64,000 bases of DNA from Bidens hawaiensis. Its lineage: Eukaryota; Streptophyta; Magnoliopsida; Asterales; Asteraceae. A model generated the notes under the pieces. The model did no database searches and was not told the DNA's origin. It worked only from the letters and a program-made list of their open reading frames with translations. The position numbers were made by a program, and so were the translations under genes. The stretch is taken from the NCBI GenBank assembly GCA_021521415.1, contig JAIQDT010001095.1, forward strand, positions 178,501-242,500, read 5' to 3'. Positions 22,562-33,797 of the stretch are shown piece by piece. Numbering within the stretch: the first letter of the stretch is position 1; every line of letters begins with the position of its first letter.

Positions 22562-23949
22562 TATGACAATCGTCAATTTCAGGTTAACTCCGTTAACTCA
22601 ACTCCGTCAATTCAAACTTAAGATCACTGAATCTATAACGCACACCTCATTACATTTAAACTAGGGTTTAAATGACGCTTAACACTTACTACATGTGTAG
22701 TCTTTCGGGAATTGCACCGAAACGCAAACGAGTTGACGCAAACGATTGGTGAATAAACGAAAAACGTCAAAACAGTAATTATGTGTTAGACTTATGTGTT
22801 GTGTGATAACATCGTTATAAACACTAACTCAAGATGTAAACAAGTTAGTTTAAGCTAGATAAGTAATACTTAGAAGTGGAGGGGCCAAAGTGTAACATAG
22901 ATTATTATAAATAATAATAATAATAACAAACCCTAACTTGTTATTTCTCTCCCTACACAAACCGATCAGCCCCCCCCCCCTGGCTCCTTGGCTGCCGTCG
23001 ACATACACACACATACATATAATCAATTTCAAGCTTTCGATTGAAGATTAAGGTGCTAGGAAGAACGCTAGAGAGAGTTTTTCTGTGACGCGCATCTTGG
23101 TGAATTATTTTGGGAATACTTCGCAAACAGTGAGTTTCACTTTCCCCTTTTAAACTTTTTAAACGCTTTTCACTTGGGGGAGATAACATACTCCGAAAAC
23201 ACATTTAAGATTTTGTTAATATAGATTATATATAACTTGTAAAGACTAAGTGGCAAACGCGTTAACTAAAGTCCTTCATTCACATAGAACCGTTTAATAT
23301 TGGATAATAGCGAGTCATTGTTGAGTAGTACTACAGGGTTTGACAAACCCCACCTAACGCTAAACTCGACTGGAGGTCGAGTGGGTGTAATCTTGGCTAA
23401 ACACATACCATGGTCTGGATGACCTGGTGGTAAGGCAAATGATAAACAGTCAGCTTCGGTGTCGAACACTTAGTGATACTGGTTTTATAGGCTAGCTACC
23501 TATAGATATATAATTGACATAACATTATCTGGTAACGCAAAACGCTGTAACGCAAAACGCTGTAACGCAAAACGCTTAACGCAAAACGCTGAACGCAAAC
23601 GCTAAACACTTTATTTTATATAAACTTGTGAACTCACCAACCTTGTGTTGACACTTTTAGTATGTTATTCTCAGGTAGCCGAGGCGGGCGCGCGGTTTAG
23701 GAACATGCATTGCTTGAAACATTTTTAATTATGCAAACTTATTTTAAACTATGATCATTGGGTTTTAAGTCGTCCTGCGTGACGTAACATTGTTTGCTAT
23801 GGTTTTACGCTTCCGCATTTAATTACTCGTAAACGTTTTCATGGTTTTGAAACTTTGTTTTATGGTTTGATTATAACTAATGATTCCGATCCTGTTAGTT
23901 CACACCCTCTGACGGTAAAACTTCGTTAGTGGATTTTGAGGGTGTGACA
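22562..23949 (+). mobile_element. 5' LTR of the complete gypsy element
   Basis: It begins TATGACAATCG (the first TG mutated to TA; the 3' copy has TGTGACAATCG) and ends GGGTGTGACA. It has an 11-C run at about 22969-22980, a donor-like ACA/GTGAGT (GT at 23130), and three to five AACGCAAAACGCTGT units near 23530-23600. No clear TATA box was pinned down. Confidence 0.93.
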
Positions 23950-23952
23950 GAT

Positions 23953-23962
23953 TGGTATCAGA
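23953..23962 (+). other. Primer binding site (tRNA-iMet type, short match)
   Basis: TGGTATCAGA lies three bases after the LTR end. The match to initiator tRNA then diverges (TCCATTGG instead of GCC). Confidence 0.85.
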
Positions 23963-24126
23963 TCCATTGGTTATAGCGAACTAGAAGCTGCATGCATACT
24001 AGACTATAACCGCGACGACCCATTAGTTATAATGATACGCACTGCATAGATTTGTGTAGTCTTTGTTATCTTATCTCTTTACCTCTTTCACTCATACGTG
24101 CGCGCATACACGGCTTACCTGTAGGA

Positions 24127-24868
24127 ATGTCGACGCCGCCACCCTCATCATCATCTGATCCGACGACTCATGCTCACGGGAAGGAACCGCAGTTACCTAC
24201 CGCATCGCCACCCCGAGTAGTCCCGGAACTCGAAGCTCCCGCACCGAAGAGGTACCGCTTATCCGGAGGCATGTACGAAAACTAAGTTAGCTGGGATTGG
24301 TACCCTAATATGATCAGACGTATGGTTTATCGCGAACAAGTTCCCCCGTTACCTCACCCGAACCACCCTGCTTATCCCAACACCCTACCACCCATAACCG
24401 AACCTGTAGAGCGAGTTCTCGCAGCTGTTGTTTCATGCTTGGAGCGTGATGTGGGTTACATGCGCTATACGAGAGCGAACGTTTCCGGACTGTTAAAAGA
24501 CGGAACCTAGACTAAGGAGGAGATTGCCCGCATGGCAGCGGCAATGAAGGAAATGCAAGAGGCTAGTGATCAACAGATGAAAATTATGAGAAAGATGCAA
24601 GCCGAGATGATAGACTTGCAAGAGCAACTCCAAGTAGCAAGGACCCGAGCCGAGATGGCTTTAGAGCGTTGCGATGTGTTACAAATGCAAATTGCTCAAC
24701 GCAGCCGAACCTGAGGCAGAGCCTGAAGAGGAACCAGAAGAAGATCCCGAAGAGGAGCCTGAGGAGGATCCCGAGGAGGATCCCGAGAAAGAACCCGAAG
24801 AAGAACCGGAGGAAGAACCGGCTGAGGAGGAGGCACACTCAGAGGTGTCCTCAGATGATGACATCTAG
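24127..24868 (+). pseudogene. Extra ORF between primer site and gag: Pro/Ser-rich head, coiled coil, acidic tail (degraded)
   Basis: Start ATG at 24127 (MSTPPPSSSS). Three segments in one frame are separated by a TAA (24283-24285) and a TAG (24508-24510). A frame change near 24700 then leads into a tail ending at 24868 (SDDDI). Predicted parts are: a Pro/Ser-rich low-complexity head; a middle with PPLPHPNHPAYPNTLPPIT; a helical, heptad-like segment (MAAAMKEMQEASDQQMKIMR onward) likely to form a coiled coil; and a tail of about 35 residues of Glu-Glu-Pro/Asp repeats. It is not gag, because the real gag with zinc knuckles follows. Its function is unknown. The codon structure suggests it was once coding. 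The stops mean this copy is broken unless read through. Confidence 0.7.
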
Positions 24869-25117
24869 TGATGATGACACATAGATGGAGGGGTTGTCTC
24901 CATCCGAACTATTATTTTCTATGATTTTAAGGATTGATTGGAAATACTTTGTAACGAATACAATGGTTTTAATCATGAATTTTTATTTAGATTAATATAT
25001 GGTGGTGATGTGATGTTGTTTCTTATGTCTTTCTTACCTATCTTTTTATTACATGTATGGTGTGTTGTATATGAAAGAAAAATTCATGTTTAACATTTTA
25101 TACTGTGATTCTAGGAA
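24869..25117 (+). other. Spacer between extra ORF and gag
   Basis: AT-rich, with a TATACTGTGATTCTAG tract ending (AG 25113-25114) three bases before the gag ATG, like a 3' splice site. Confidence 0.6.
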
Positions 25118-28100
25118 ATGGCTGGAAGAAACGCTGGACAGGGACGTGGTAACATCAACTTGACTGCAGCTGAACTCCAAACCCTGCTGAACGACCATGC
25201 GGCGGCCGCTTTAGCCGCACACGTTCAGAATCATGCTGGAGGTCCAAGTGGAACGTGTACCTTCAAAAATTACCTTGACTGCAAGTCCAGTTCGTTTAAG
25301 GGCACTGAGGGAGCTATAGGCTTCCTGCGTTGGGCTGAGAAGGCCGAGTCGGCATTTGAGATGTGCAATTGTCTCCCTGCCAGTAGGGTTAAATTCGCTG
25401 CTGGAACACTTGAGGATTCTGCCCTCACTTGGTGGAATTCGAACGTGCAGATCCTTGGATTGGAACTAGCTAACGCTATGAACTGGGAGGAGTTCAAGAA
25501 CATGATGCGAGAGGACTACTGTCCGAGAGAGGAGATTTCAAAGTTGGAGTCAGAATTTTGGTCACTGAAGATGGTGGGCTCAGAAATCAAAGCCTACACT
25601 ACCCGTTCTCACGAGTTAGCGGTGATGTGTCCGCGGATGGTGGATCCGCCGGGTAAGAGGATTGAAATGTATATTGATGGGTTAGCACCGCAGATTCAGG
25701 GCATGGTGACGTCTTCCAGACCAGCCACGATTCAAAAAGCGATCCGTTTAGCTCACAAACTGACGGATCAAGCTGTGACCCAAGGTGCGTTACCACCTAG
25801 GGGTTCAACCACTAAAGCCCGTGACAACCCGAGTAACGACAACAACAGCAACAGCAACCCGAGCAGCGGAAAGAGAAAGTTTGACAACACCAGATACTCA
25901 TCCTCGAACCTCCCACAGCAACAACACTACAGTAAGCCCGAATTCACTCGGAGCTTTAACAATCAGAGTCACAACAACAATAACAACGGTAGCGGGCAGG
26001 GTTCGAGCGGATATGCTGGGAAATATCCGAAGTGCAATAGGTGCAACTATCATCATGTTGGCCCGTGTGACCGTGTCAAGTGTCAGAGATGCGGAAAAAT
26101 GGGTCACCAGGCGAAGGAATGTAGAGGAGACCTTGCGGCAAAGGGTGCTCCTAAGCCACCTATGACGACGAAGGGATGTTTCGAATGTGGGCAGGAAGGT
26201 CATTTCAAGAAAGATTGTCCCAAGCTGAAACAGAACGACAACAATGGAGGTAATGGAAGTGGCAGTAGTGGTGGAAGCAATGGCAAGGGAAGAGCTTTTG
26301 TAATTGGGTCGGGTCAAGCCCGCAATGATCCGTACGTGGTGACTGGTAAGTTCCCTGTGAACGATTGTTTTGCTTCTGTATTGTTTGACACTGGAGCTGA
26401 TATGAGTTTTGTGTCGAAAGCCTTTAGCCAACTCTTAGACTTAACTCCAACCCCGTTAGATGCTAAGTTTCCTGTTGAATTAGCTGACGGTAAGACTATA
26501 GTAACGACTCATGTACTTGCGGGATGTAAGTTAAAACTGTCAGGTCATGTCTTTGATATCGACCTTATTCCTTTTACGCTTAGCAGTTTCGATGTCGTTG
26601 TCGGCATGGACTGGTTATCCGAGAACCGAGCGGAGATTATATGTCACGACAAGATAGTTCACATTACTACCCCTTCCGGCGAGATCATTTCGATCCAAGG
26701 TGAGAGAAGCGGCATGACCACCAGCGTCATTACCCTCATGAAGGCGCAGAAGTACCTACGAAAGGTTCATCCGGCAATTTTGGCGCAGATTGTTGAGAAA
26801 CCCGCGGAGGAGAAGCGAATTGAAGATATACCGATTGTGCGAGATTTTCCGGAAGTTTTCCCGGAGGATTTGCCTGGACTCCCTCCTATACGACAAGTCG
26901 AATTCCAAATCGAATTGACACCCGGTGCAGCACCCATAGCACGAGCCCCGTATCGGCTCGCACCGGCGGAGCTTCAGGAGTTGTCCACTCAGTTGCAAGA
27001 TTTGTTGGATAAGGGTTTTATCCGACCTAGCTCATCGCCATGGGGAGCCCCTGTCTTGTTTGTCCGAAAGAAGGACGGGACTTTCCGCATGTGTATCGAC
27101 TACCGGGAGTTCAACAAGGTGACGGTCAAGAACCGTTATCCTTTACCCCGAATTGATGATTTGTTTGACCAGCTTCAAGGATCGAGTTACTACTCGAAGA
27201 TCGATCTGCGATCTGGTTACCACCAACTAAGAGTGCGCGAAGAAGATATCTCAAAGACGGCTTTCAGAACACGGTATGGTCACTACGAGTTTTCGGTTAT
27301 GCCTTTTGGCCTAACCAACGCACCAGCCGTATTTATGGATCTCATGAATCGAGTATGCAAGGCGTACCTCGACAAGTTTGTGATTGTTTTCATTGATGAT
27401 ATTCTTGTCTACTCCAAGAACGAAGCTGACCATGAGAAACACTTAATGGTAATTCTGGAATTATTGAAGAAGGAACAACTGTATGCTAAACTCTCGAAAT
27501 GTGAGTTTTGGCTTCGCGAGGTTCACTTTTTAGGACATGTGATCAACGAGAATGGTATCCATGTCGATCCCGGTAAGGTAGAGGCCATCAAAAACTGGGA
27601 AGCACCTAAGACTTCGACTGAGGTGCGGCAATTTCTAGGACTGGCCGGCTACTACCGATGTTTCATCGAGGGATTTTCAAAGATTGCTCAACCCCTCACC
27701 GCTTTGACTCACAAAGGCACTAAGTACAATTGGGGTGACGCGCAAGAATCCGCTTTTCAACTGTTGAAAACCAAACTCTGCAGCGCCCCTATTCTAGCCC
27801 TCCCCGAGGGAACGGAAAATTTTGAGGTACACTGTGACGCATCGATACAAGGTCTCGGTTGTGTGCTGATGCAACTCGAGAAGGTTATAGCTTACGCCTC
27901 TCGACAACTACGGGTACACGAGAAGAACTACACGACCCATGATTTGGAACTCGGGGCTGTGGTGTTTGCCCTTAAGATATGGAGGCATTACTTGTACGGT
28001 ACCAAGTTTACCATTTACACCGACCACAAGAGTCTCCAGCATATCTACGATCAGAAGGAGCTGAACATGCGACAGCGTCGTTGGGTCGAGCTGCTCAAGG

Positions 28101-29710
28101 ATTATGATTGTGCCATCAAGTACCACCCTGGCAAGGCCAATGTAGTGGCCGACGCCCTCAGTAGAAAAGAAACAGATAAACCCAGACGAGTGCGAGCATT
28201 GCAACTCACGATTCATGCAAACTTACCCGACCAGATTCGCGATGCCCAACTCGAAGCTTTGAAAGACGATAATCTTCCATCGGAACTCATGCGGGGCATG
28301 AACAAGCAACTTGAAACCAGATCGGACGGGGTCCGATATTTTGAGAACCGGATTTGGGTTCCACGGTACGGAGAGTTGAGAACTCCAGTGATGGACGAAG
28401 CACACAAGTCCCGATATTCTATCCACCCTGGCTCAGATAAAATGTATCATGATTTAAAGGCACTTTACTGGTGGCCGAACATGAAAGCCGACATTGCCAC
28501 CTACGTGAGCAAATGCTTGACTTGTGCCACAGTCGAAATAGAATACCAGAAACCATCTGGCCTACTACAACAACCGGAACTCCCAATGTGGAAATGGGAA
28601 CACATCTCAATGGATTTTATTACGGGTTTACCTAAGACACCGACGGGATGCGATACCATCTGGGTGATCGTTGACCGGTTGACTAAGTCTGCACACTTCT
28701 TAGCGATTAAGGAATCGGACAAAATGGAAAGACTGACTCGCGTCTACATGAAGGAAGTAGTGTCTAGACACGGAGTGCCTGTCTCAATCATTTCTGATCG
28801 AGATTCTCGTTTCACTTCGCACTTTTGGAAGTCACTACAAAGCGCACTAGGCACCCGTCTTGATATGAGCACAGCATACCATCCTCAGACGGATGGGCAA
28901 AGTGAACGAACCATTCAGACCCTGGAGGATATGTTGCGTGCATGCGTATTGGATTTCGGGAAAAGTTGGGAACCTCACTTACCTTTGGTAGAGTTTTCGT
29001 ATAATAACAGCTACCACGCAAGTATTAAAGCAGCGCCGTTTGAAGCGCTGTACGGACGGAAGTGTCGATCACCACTCTGCTGGGCAGAGGTGGGTGACAG
29101 CCAAATCACTGGTCCAGATCTGGTACTCGAAACTTCGGAAAAGATAGTTCAAATCCGAAATCGCATGGCAGCAGCAAGAGATCGCCAAAAGAGTTACGCC
29201 GACAAGTGCCGAAAACCTCTCGAATTTCAAGTGAATGACCAAGTGTTACTCAAACTCTCACCTTGGAAAGGTGTGGTTCGCTTTGGTAAGCGAAACAAAC
29301 TCAACCCACGATATGTTGGTCCTTACCGGATAACTGAGCGCATTGGTCCGGTGGCGTACCGACTGGACCTACCAACGGAACTCAGTGGCGTACACAATGT
29401 ATTCCACGTATCCAATTTGAAGAAATGCTTATCCGATGAAACTCAAGTAGTCCCTTTGGAGGAACTGCAAGTTGATGAACAGTTACGTTTCATTGAGGAA
29501 CCAGTCGAGGTTTTGGATTGGGAAACCAAAACGCTCAAGCACAGCAAAATTCCAATCGTTAAAGTTCGTTGGAACTCGAGACGTGGACCGGAGTTCACGT
29601 GGGAACGCGAGGATCAAATGATGAAGAAGTATCCTCACCTTTTTGAAGGGCTGACCAAACACAGAAAACCGCGAAACCCGGCGAACCGTCAGAAATCACC
29701 GGAGGTATGA
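25118..29710 (+). CDS. Intact gypsy gag-pol polyprotein
   Basis: A 1530-residue uninterrupted polyprotein for replication and integration of the element. The start is ATG 25118 ([10 protein letters not shown]), in the same context as the gag start at 145. Domains seen: gag capsid (about 40-230, with LTWWNSNV and [10 protein letters not shown]); Asn/Ser-rich hinge (about 235-300); two CX2CX4HX4C knuckles (C322-C335, C354-C367); protease LFDTGA (422-427); RT with FIDD (758-761); RNase H (about 850-970); integrase with His/Cys zinc region from about H1096 and catalytic D1166, D1227 and E1263, i.e. the exact D,D-35-E spacing; and a chromodomain-like tail (about 1452-1510). All checked catalytic motifs are intact, unlike the copy at 145. 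Gag and pol are fused in one frame with no frameshift signal. About 130 bp separate its stop from the 3' LTR. Confidence 0.96.
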   Translation: MAGRNAGQGRGNINLTAAELQTLLNDHAAAALAAHVQNHAGGPSGTCTFKNYLDCKSSSFKGTEGAIGFLRWAEKAESAFEMCNCLPASRVKFAAGTLEDSALTWWNSNVQILGLELANAMNWEEFKNMMREDYCPREEISKLESEFWSLKMVGSEIKAYTTRSHELAVMCPRMVDPPGKRIEMYIDGLAPQIQGMVTSSRPATIQKAIRLAHKLTDQAVTQGALPPRGSTTKARDNPSNDNNSNSNPSSGKRKFDNTRYSSSNLPQQQHYSKPEFTRSFNNQSHNNNNNGSGQGSSGYAGKYPKCNRCNYHHVGPCDRVKCQRCGKMGHQAKECRGDLAAKGAPKPPMTTKGCFECGQEGHFKKDCPKLKQNDNNGGNGSGSSGGSNGKGRAFVIGSGQARNDPYVVTGKFPVNDCFASVLFDTGADMSFVSKAFSQLLDLTPTPLDAKFPVELADGKTIVTTHVLAGCKLKLSGHVFDIDLIPFTLSSFDVVVGMDWLSENRAEIICHDKIVHITTPSGEIISIQGERSGMTTSVITLMKAQKYLRKVHPAILAQIVEKPAEEKRIEDIPIVRDFPEVFPEDLPGLPPIRQVEFQIELTPGAAPIARAPYRLAPAELQELSTQLQDLLDKGFIRPSSSPWGAPVLFVRKKDGTFRMCIDYREFNKVTVKNRYPLPRIDDLFDQLQGSSYYSKIDLRSGYHQLRVREEDISKTAFRTRYGHYEFSVMPFGLTNAPAVFMDLMNRVCKAYLDKFVIVFIDDILVYSKNEADHEKHLMVILELLKKEQLYAKLSKCEFWLREVHFLGHVINENGIHVDPGKVEAIKNWEAPKTSTEVRQFLGLAGYYRCFIEGFSKIAQPLTALTHKGTKYNWGDAQESAFQLLKTKLCSAPILALPEGTENFEVHCDASIQGLGCVLMQLEKVIAYASRQLRVHEKNYTTHDLELGAVVFALKIWRHYLYGTKFTIYTDHKSLQHIYDQKELNMRQRRWVELLKDYDCAIKYHPGKANVVADALSRKETDKPRRVRALQLTIHANLPDQIRDAQLEALKDDNLPSELMRGMNKQLETRSDGVRYFENRIWVPRYGELRTPVMDEAHKSRYSIHPGSDKMYHDLKALYWWPNMKADIATYVSKCLTCATVEIEYQKPSGLLQQPELPMWKWEHISMDFITGLPKTPTGCDTIWVIVDRLTKSAHFLAIKESDKMERLTRVYMKEVVSRHGVPVSIISDRDSRFTSHFWKSLQSALGTRLDMSTAYHPQTDGQSERTIQTLEDMLRACVLDFGKSWEPHLPLVEFSYNNSYHASIKAAPFEALYGRKCRSPLCWAEVGDSQITGPDLVLETSEKIVQIRNRMAAARDRQKSYADKCRKPLEFQVNDQVLLKLSPWKGVVRFGKRNKLNPRYVGPYRITERIGPVAYRLDLPTELSGVHNVFHVSNLKKCLSDETQVVPLEELQVDEQLRFIEEPVEVLDWETKTLKHSKIPIVKVRWNSRRGPEFTWEREDQMMKKYPHLFEGLTKHRKPRNPANRQKSPEV

Positions 29711-29842
29711 ATTAAATTTCGGGACGAAATTTCTTTCTACTAGGGGATGATATGACAAACTGAAAATTTTTCTTACTTTTTCAGACACTCATCACGACTT
29801 GACTCAAATTTTCGAGACGAAAATTCTTTAACATGGGAATGA
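29711..29842 (+). other. 3' untranslated region and polypurine-type tract
   Basis: Two similar blocks (CGGGACGAAATTTCTTT and CGAGACGAAAATTCTTT), each followed by a GGGGATGATATGACA or GGGAATGATGTGACA word. The second runs into the LTR, so the first is a decoy or an older duplicate of the LTR junction. Confidence 0.6.
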
Positions 29843-31250
29843 TGTGACAATCGTCAATTTCAGGTTAACTACGTTAACTCAACTCCGTCAATTCAAACTT
29901 AAGATCACTGAATCTATAACGCACACCTCATTACATTTAAACTAGGGTTTAAATGACGCTTAACACTTACTACATGTGTAGTCTTTCGGGAATTGCACCG
30001 AAACGCAAACGAGTTGACGCAAACGATTGGTGAATAAACGAAAAACGTCAAAACAGTAATTATGTGATAATTATGTGTTAGACTTATGTGTTGTGTGATA
30101 ACATCGTTATAAACACTAACTCAAGATGTAAACAAGTTAGTTTAAGCTAGATAAGTAATACTTAGAAGTGGAGGGGACAAAGTGTAACATAGATTATTAT
30201 AAATAATAATAATAATAAACCCTAACTTGTTATTTCTCTCCCTACACAAACCGATCAGCCCCCCCCTGGCTCCTTGGCTGCCGTCGACATACACACACAT
30301 ACATACAATCAATTTCAAGCTTTCGATTGAAGATTAAGGTGCTAGAAAGAACGCTAGAGAGAGTTTTTCTGTGACGCGCATCTTGGTGAATTATTTTGGG
30401 AATACTTCGCAAACAGTGAGTTTCACTTTCCCCTTTTAAACTTTTTAAACGCTTTTCACTTGGGGGAGATAACATACTCCGAAAACGCATTTAAGATTTT
30501 GTTAATATAGATTATATATCACTTGTAAAGACTAAGTGGCAAACGCGTTAACTAAAGTCCTTCATTCACATCGAACCGTTTAATATTGGATAATAGCGAG
30601 TCATTGTTGAGTAGTACTACTGGGTTTGACAAACCTCACCCAACGCTAAACTCGACTGGAGGTCGAGTGGGTGTAATCTTGGCTAAACACATACCATGGT
30701 CTGGATGACCTGGTGGCAAGGCAAATGATAAACAGTCAGCTTCGGTGTCGAACACTTAGTGATACTGGTTTTATAGGCTAGCTACCTATAGATATATAAT
30801 TGACATAACATTATCTGGTAACGCAAAACGCTGTAACGCAAAACGCTGTAACGCAAAACGCTGTAACGCAAAACGCTTAACGCAAAACGCTGAACGCAAA
30901 CGCTAAACACTTTATTTTATATAAACTTGTGAACTCACCAACCTTGTGTTGACACTTTTAGTATGTTATTCTCAGGTAGCCGAGGCGGGCGCGCGGTTTA
31001 GGAACATGCATTGCTTGAAACATTTTTAATTATGCAAACTTATTTTAAACTATGATCATTGGGTTTTAAGTCGTCCTGCGTGACGTAACATTGTTTGCTA
31101 TGGTTTTACGCTTCCGCATTTAATTACTCGTAAACGTTTTCATGGTTTTGAAACTTTGTTTTATGGTTTGATTATAACTAATGATTCCGATCCTGTTAGT
31201 TCACACCCTCTGACGGTAAAACTCCGTTAGTGGATTTTGAGGGTGTGACA
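29843..31250 (+). mobile_element. 3' LTR of the complete gypsy element
   Basis: TGTGACAATCG to GGGTGTGACA. Relative to the 5' LTR it has an extra 10-11 bp near 30064, 8 instead of 11 Cs near 30258, and one more 14-bp AACGCAAAACGCTGT-type unit near 30830-30880. Confidence 0.93.
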
Positions 31251-31255
31251 GTTAA

Positions 31256-32540
31256 GTTTTATTAAATTTTTTTGGACAAGTCCGTCGACGAATGAAAGAT
31301 ATATATGTTTTATATATGTAAATATACATAAATAATTTAATATAGAGCAAGGTTATAATAAGAATTAGATTTTTCCTAAAAAGTGTAAAAAGTGTATTTC
31401 CACCATTAGATCTAGTAAAACACACCGCATAATAAACACACCACCAATAAAATAAAACACATCGCACAATAAACACACTTTCCATATCCACCGTTAGATC
31501 AACATATCTAATGCACCAGATTACTTCTTACACTTGTTAGACACATTTTACTTCTTATTTTAACCCCACCCATATAATATAATAACACTTAATAAATAAA
31601 AAGTAAAACATACATTCGTTAATCAAGGTAACCCCAGTAGATCCTTTTAACTAAACAAGCGAGCCTAACTTAGCAAGTATGTTAGTTAACTAAAATACCA
31701 ACTTAACTAGTTACGCGGTTACTTAAAAAAAATATATGTTTAACAGTTAGCCGTGCACAACTAAGGAAAGAGATTACAGTTAACTCTGAACGTAACCAGA
31801 TCCATGTGAGTTTCTAGCCCCATTTCCTTGTCATATTTCCGGGGTTGTGTGCATACTCAATGTGATTAGTTAATACACTTACCTTAAGTGGTAAGTGTAT
31901 GATATGTGATTGTCTTATGTATGATTTATAAATGATATATTAATGATATAAAAAGTATTGAGTGTATGCATGAAAGTTTATACATATAAATATAAAGAAA
32001 GGTATGGTATGGTTGCACGGAATAAAGGGACCAGACCCTAATAATATCTATGACGATAGAGACCAGACCCTAATAATATATGTGAGGATAGGGACCAGAC
32101 CCTAATAGTATTTGTGATGTATGTTGGGGACTAGACCCTTATAATATATGTGATGTTAGGGACCATACCCTTACAATATCTGTGAGGTTATAGGGCGGAA
32201 GGCTCTTTAAAACGTAACGATAGTTGTGTAGGTGTCATGTAAGTAAAGAAAGTATGAAAGAATAAACGTATGAATGTAAGAATGAAAGTAATGTGAACAG
32301 GTTAAGTATGTAAGATGTACATACCTTTGGTTATGTATACAAGTATGTGAACGTATTGTATGTTGCTTGATTAACTAGAAGTCACTCAGGGTAGCTGACT
32401 TTTAGTATGCACGTATGTGAGTAGGATGAGACAGCTGGCTTGATGAGAGGCACATGACAAAAGAATAAAGAAGATGGCATCTGAAGACTTAATTTTATGA
32501 TGTTTGAACTTAAGACATGTTTTATATGGTTTAAAATTTT
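31256..32540 (+). mobile_element. 3' part of the split older LTR, truncated
   Basis: From about 31740 it matches the family: AGTTAGCCGTGCACAACT, GTGAGTTTCTAGCCCC (GT 31806), and five drifting copies of the GGGACCAGACCCTAATAATA repeat (32025-32190). These are followed by GGGCGGAAGGCTCTTTAAAAC and GTAGCTGACTTTTAGTATGC. It lacks the expected CCGGTAACGG...TTACA terminus and stops near 32540. A MITE lies at 31351-31565. Confidence 0.7.
31351..31565. mobile_element. MITE-like element with imperfect TIRs
   Basis: The left end GGTTATAATAAGAA matches the reverse complement of the right end (GGTTAAAATAAGAA). The interior contains paired ACACACCGCATAATAAACAC and CATCGCACAATAAACAC blocks, and CCACCRTTAGATC appears twice. 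It is non-coding at about 215 bp. No clear target duplication was found. Confidence 0.5.
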
Positions 32541-33797
32541 TTTTTAATTATACAATGGTCTTATACGCCACACATAGATATCTGCGTGGCATATAGTGTA
32601 ATTTAATTTTTTTTTAATTATATATTTAACATATGCATTTGCATCCAAATGTTTAAGCAACTTCCATAATTATATCAATAAGTTTGTCACATACATCGAT
32701 ATAAAACTTTGTTCATACAATGTCTTTATTTAGACTTACATGAATCACTTACATCAATTGACTGTAATAACTGAATATTTATTCGGATTAGAAATTTTAG
32801 CAAATTTGAGTAAACGAGACATATACAACTCTTTCCATTTATCCGCACTTGTAGTCCAGTGAACATTTTGTTGGAAATCTTGTATTAATAATCAACAGAA
32901 ATAATGAAACAATCAACACAGTAAACCGGGCTTGTGTTTAACACAATTACCTTAAACAGATTCTCACATTTACCACTTCCACCACTTCCTTTATTCACAC
33001 ACTTAAACTTCCAACACATTCCACAAACTGGGTAAAGGAGGGAACGGATAGTATCCCTCTATTTCAACATGATGAAATGGGCAGGCGTATGAACACACAA
33101 CACAGTACTAAGACAAGGCATTAATTCAGGATCCCCTATAAGTGGGAAGAAACTTACAGAACCAGAATTGTGTTAAAAATGAACAATGACACGATAATGT
33201 TCAGTAATGAGAAGTCTTGTTTCATGAATTAATATCCAATGTGCCATGGGCGCAGAAGATACGCCATGCCAATTTAGAGTATGTCGTAGGTGGTCATAAC
33301 TCCTATCTTGATTCCTTCTAATGGGTTTCCACATGTTTTTTTTTAGTATCCATCTCATATATAAGCTGATCCTGAATTTGTTGCCACCTATCTTGTTATA
33401 GCCTAGTCCCCTGGCTACCTCCCGAAAACCACGATTTTCATCAGGCTTGACGTCTTCTATACATGAAATGTACTCGTGAAATATCTCCTAAACAAATATA
33501 GTGAAACAAGTAATTTTCATCGCATATTGAGGGTATGTTAATAACGGAAAGTTATTTTTTTCAGTATGTTGACCACTAGGAATTTTTGAACGAACATCAC
33601 GGATTTCTTTGAATCTTTTGCTCGAAATTCGGCCTCGACTAGCCTCCGAATTTTGCGATTGTGTACACGATGTGTGTCTTCCAAGGTCGTATGTATTTGT
33701 AGATGGAATGTCTGAGTATATACATAGATACATATAGACACACACATACGGGAATGTTTAAATAAGAATTTATTTTTGAAAGTTTAAAGGTGTTCGG
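32541..33797. other. Unclassified sequence with a short direct repeat
   Basis: A T-rich word AATTTTTTTTTAATTATA occurs twice (about 32540 and 32605), flanking a patch with ATACGCCACACATAGATATC. The rest has only short frames. Those on the minus strand at 33488-33747 have no recognised motif. Confidence 0.4.

Larger units (their letters stand above)
22557..31255 (+). mobile_element. Complete young Ty3/gypsy (chromovirus-like) retrotransposon with GTTAA target duplication
   Basis: The body is 22562-31250, with 5-bp duplications GTTAA at 22557-22561 and 31251-31255. Parts in order: 5' LTR (1388 bp), primer site, degraded extra ORF, intact gag-pol (25118-29710), 3' LTR (1408 bp). By eye the LTRs differ by about 13 substitutions and four indels, so insertion was recent. 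The C-terminal chromodomain-like region of pol and the protease-RT-RNaseH-integrase order place it among plant chromoviruses, most like the Tekay group, although that name is from general resemblance. Confidence 0.95.

Noticed and set aside
24679..24864. Ser/Gly-repeat ORF on the minus strand
   Set aside because: Complement of the Glu/Pro-codon repeat of the pre-gag ORF.
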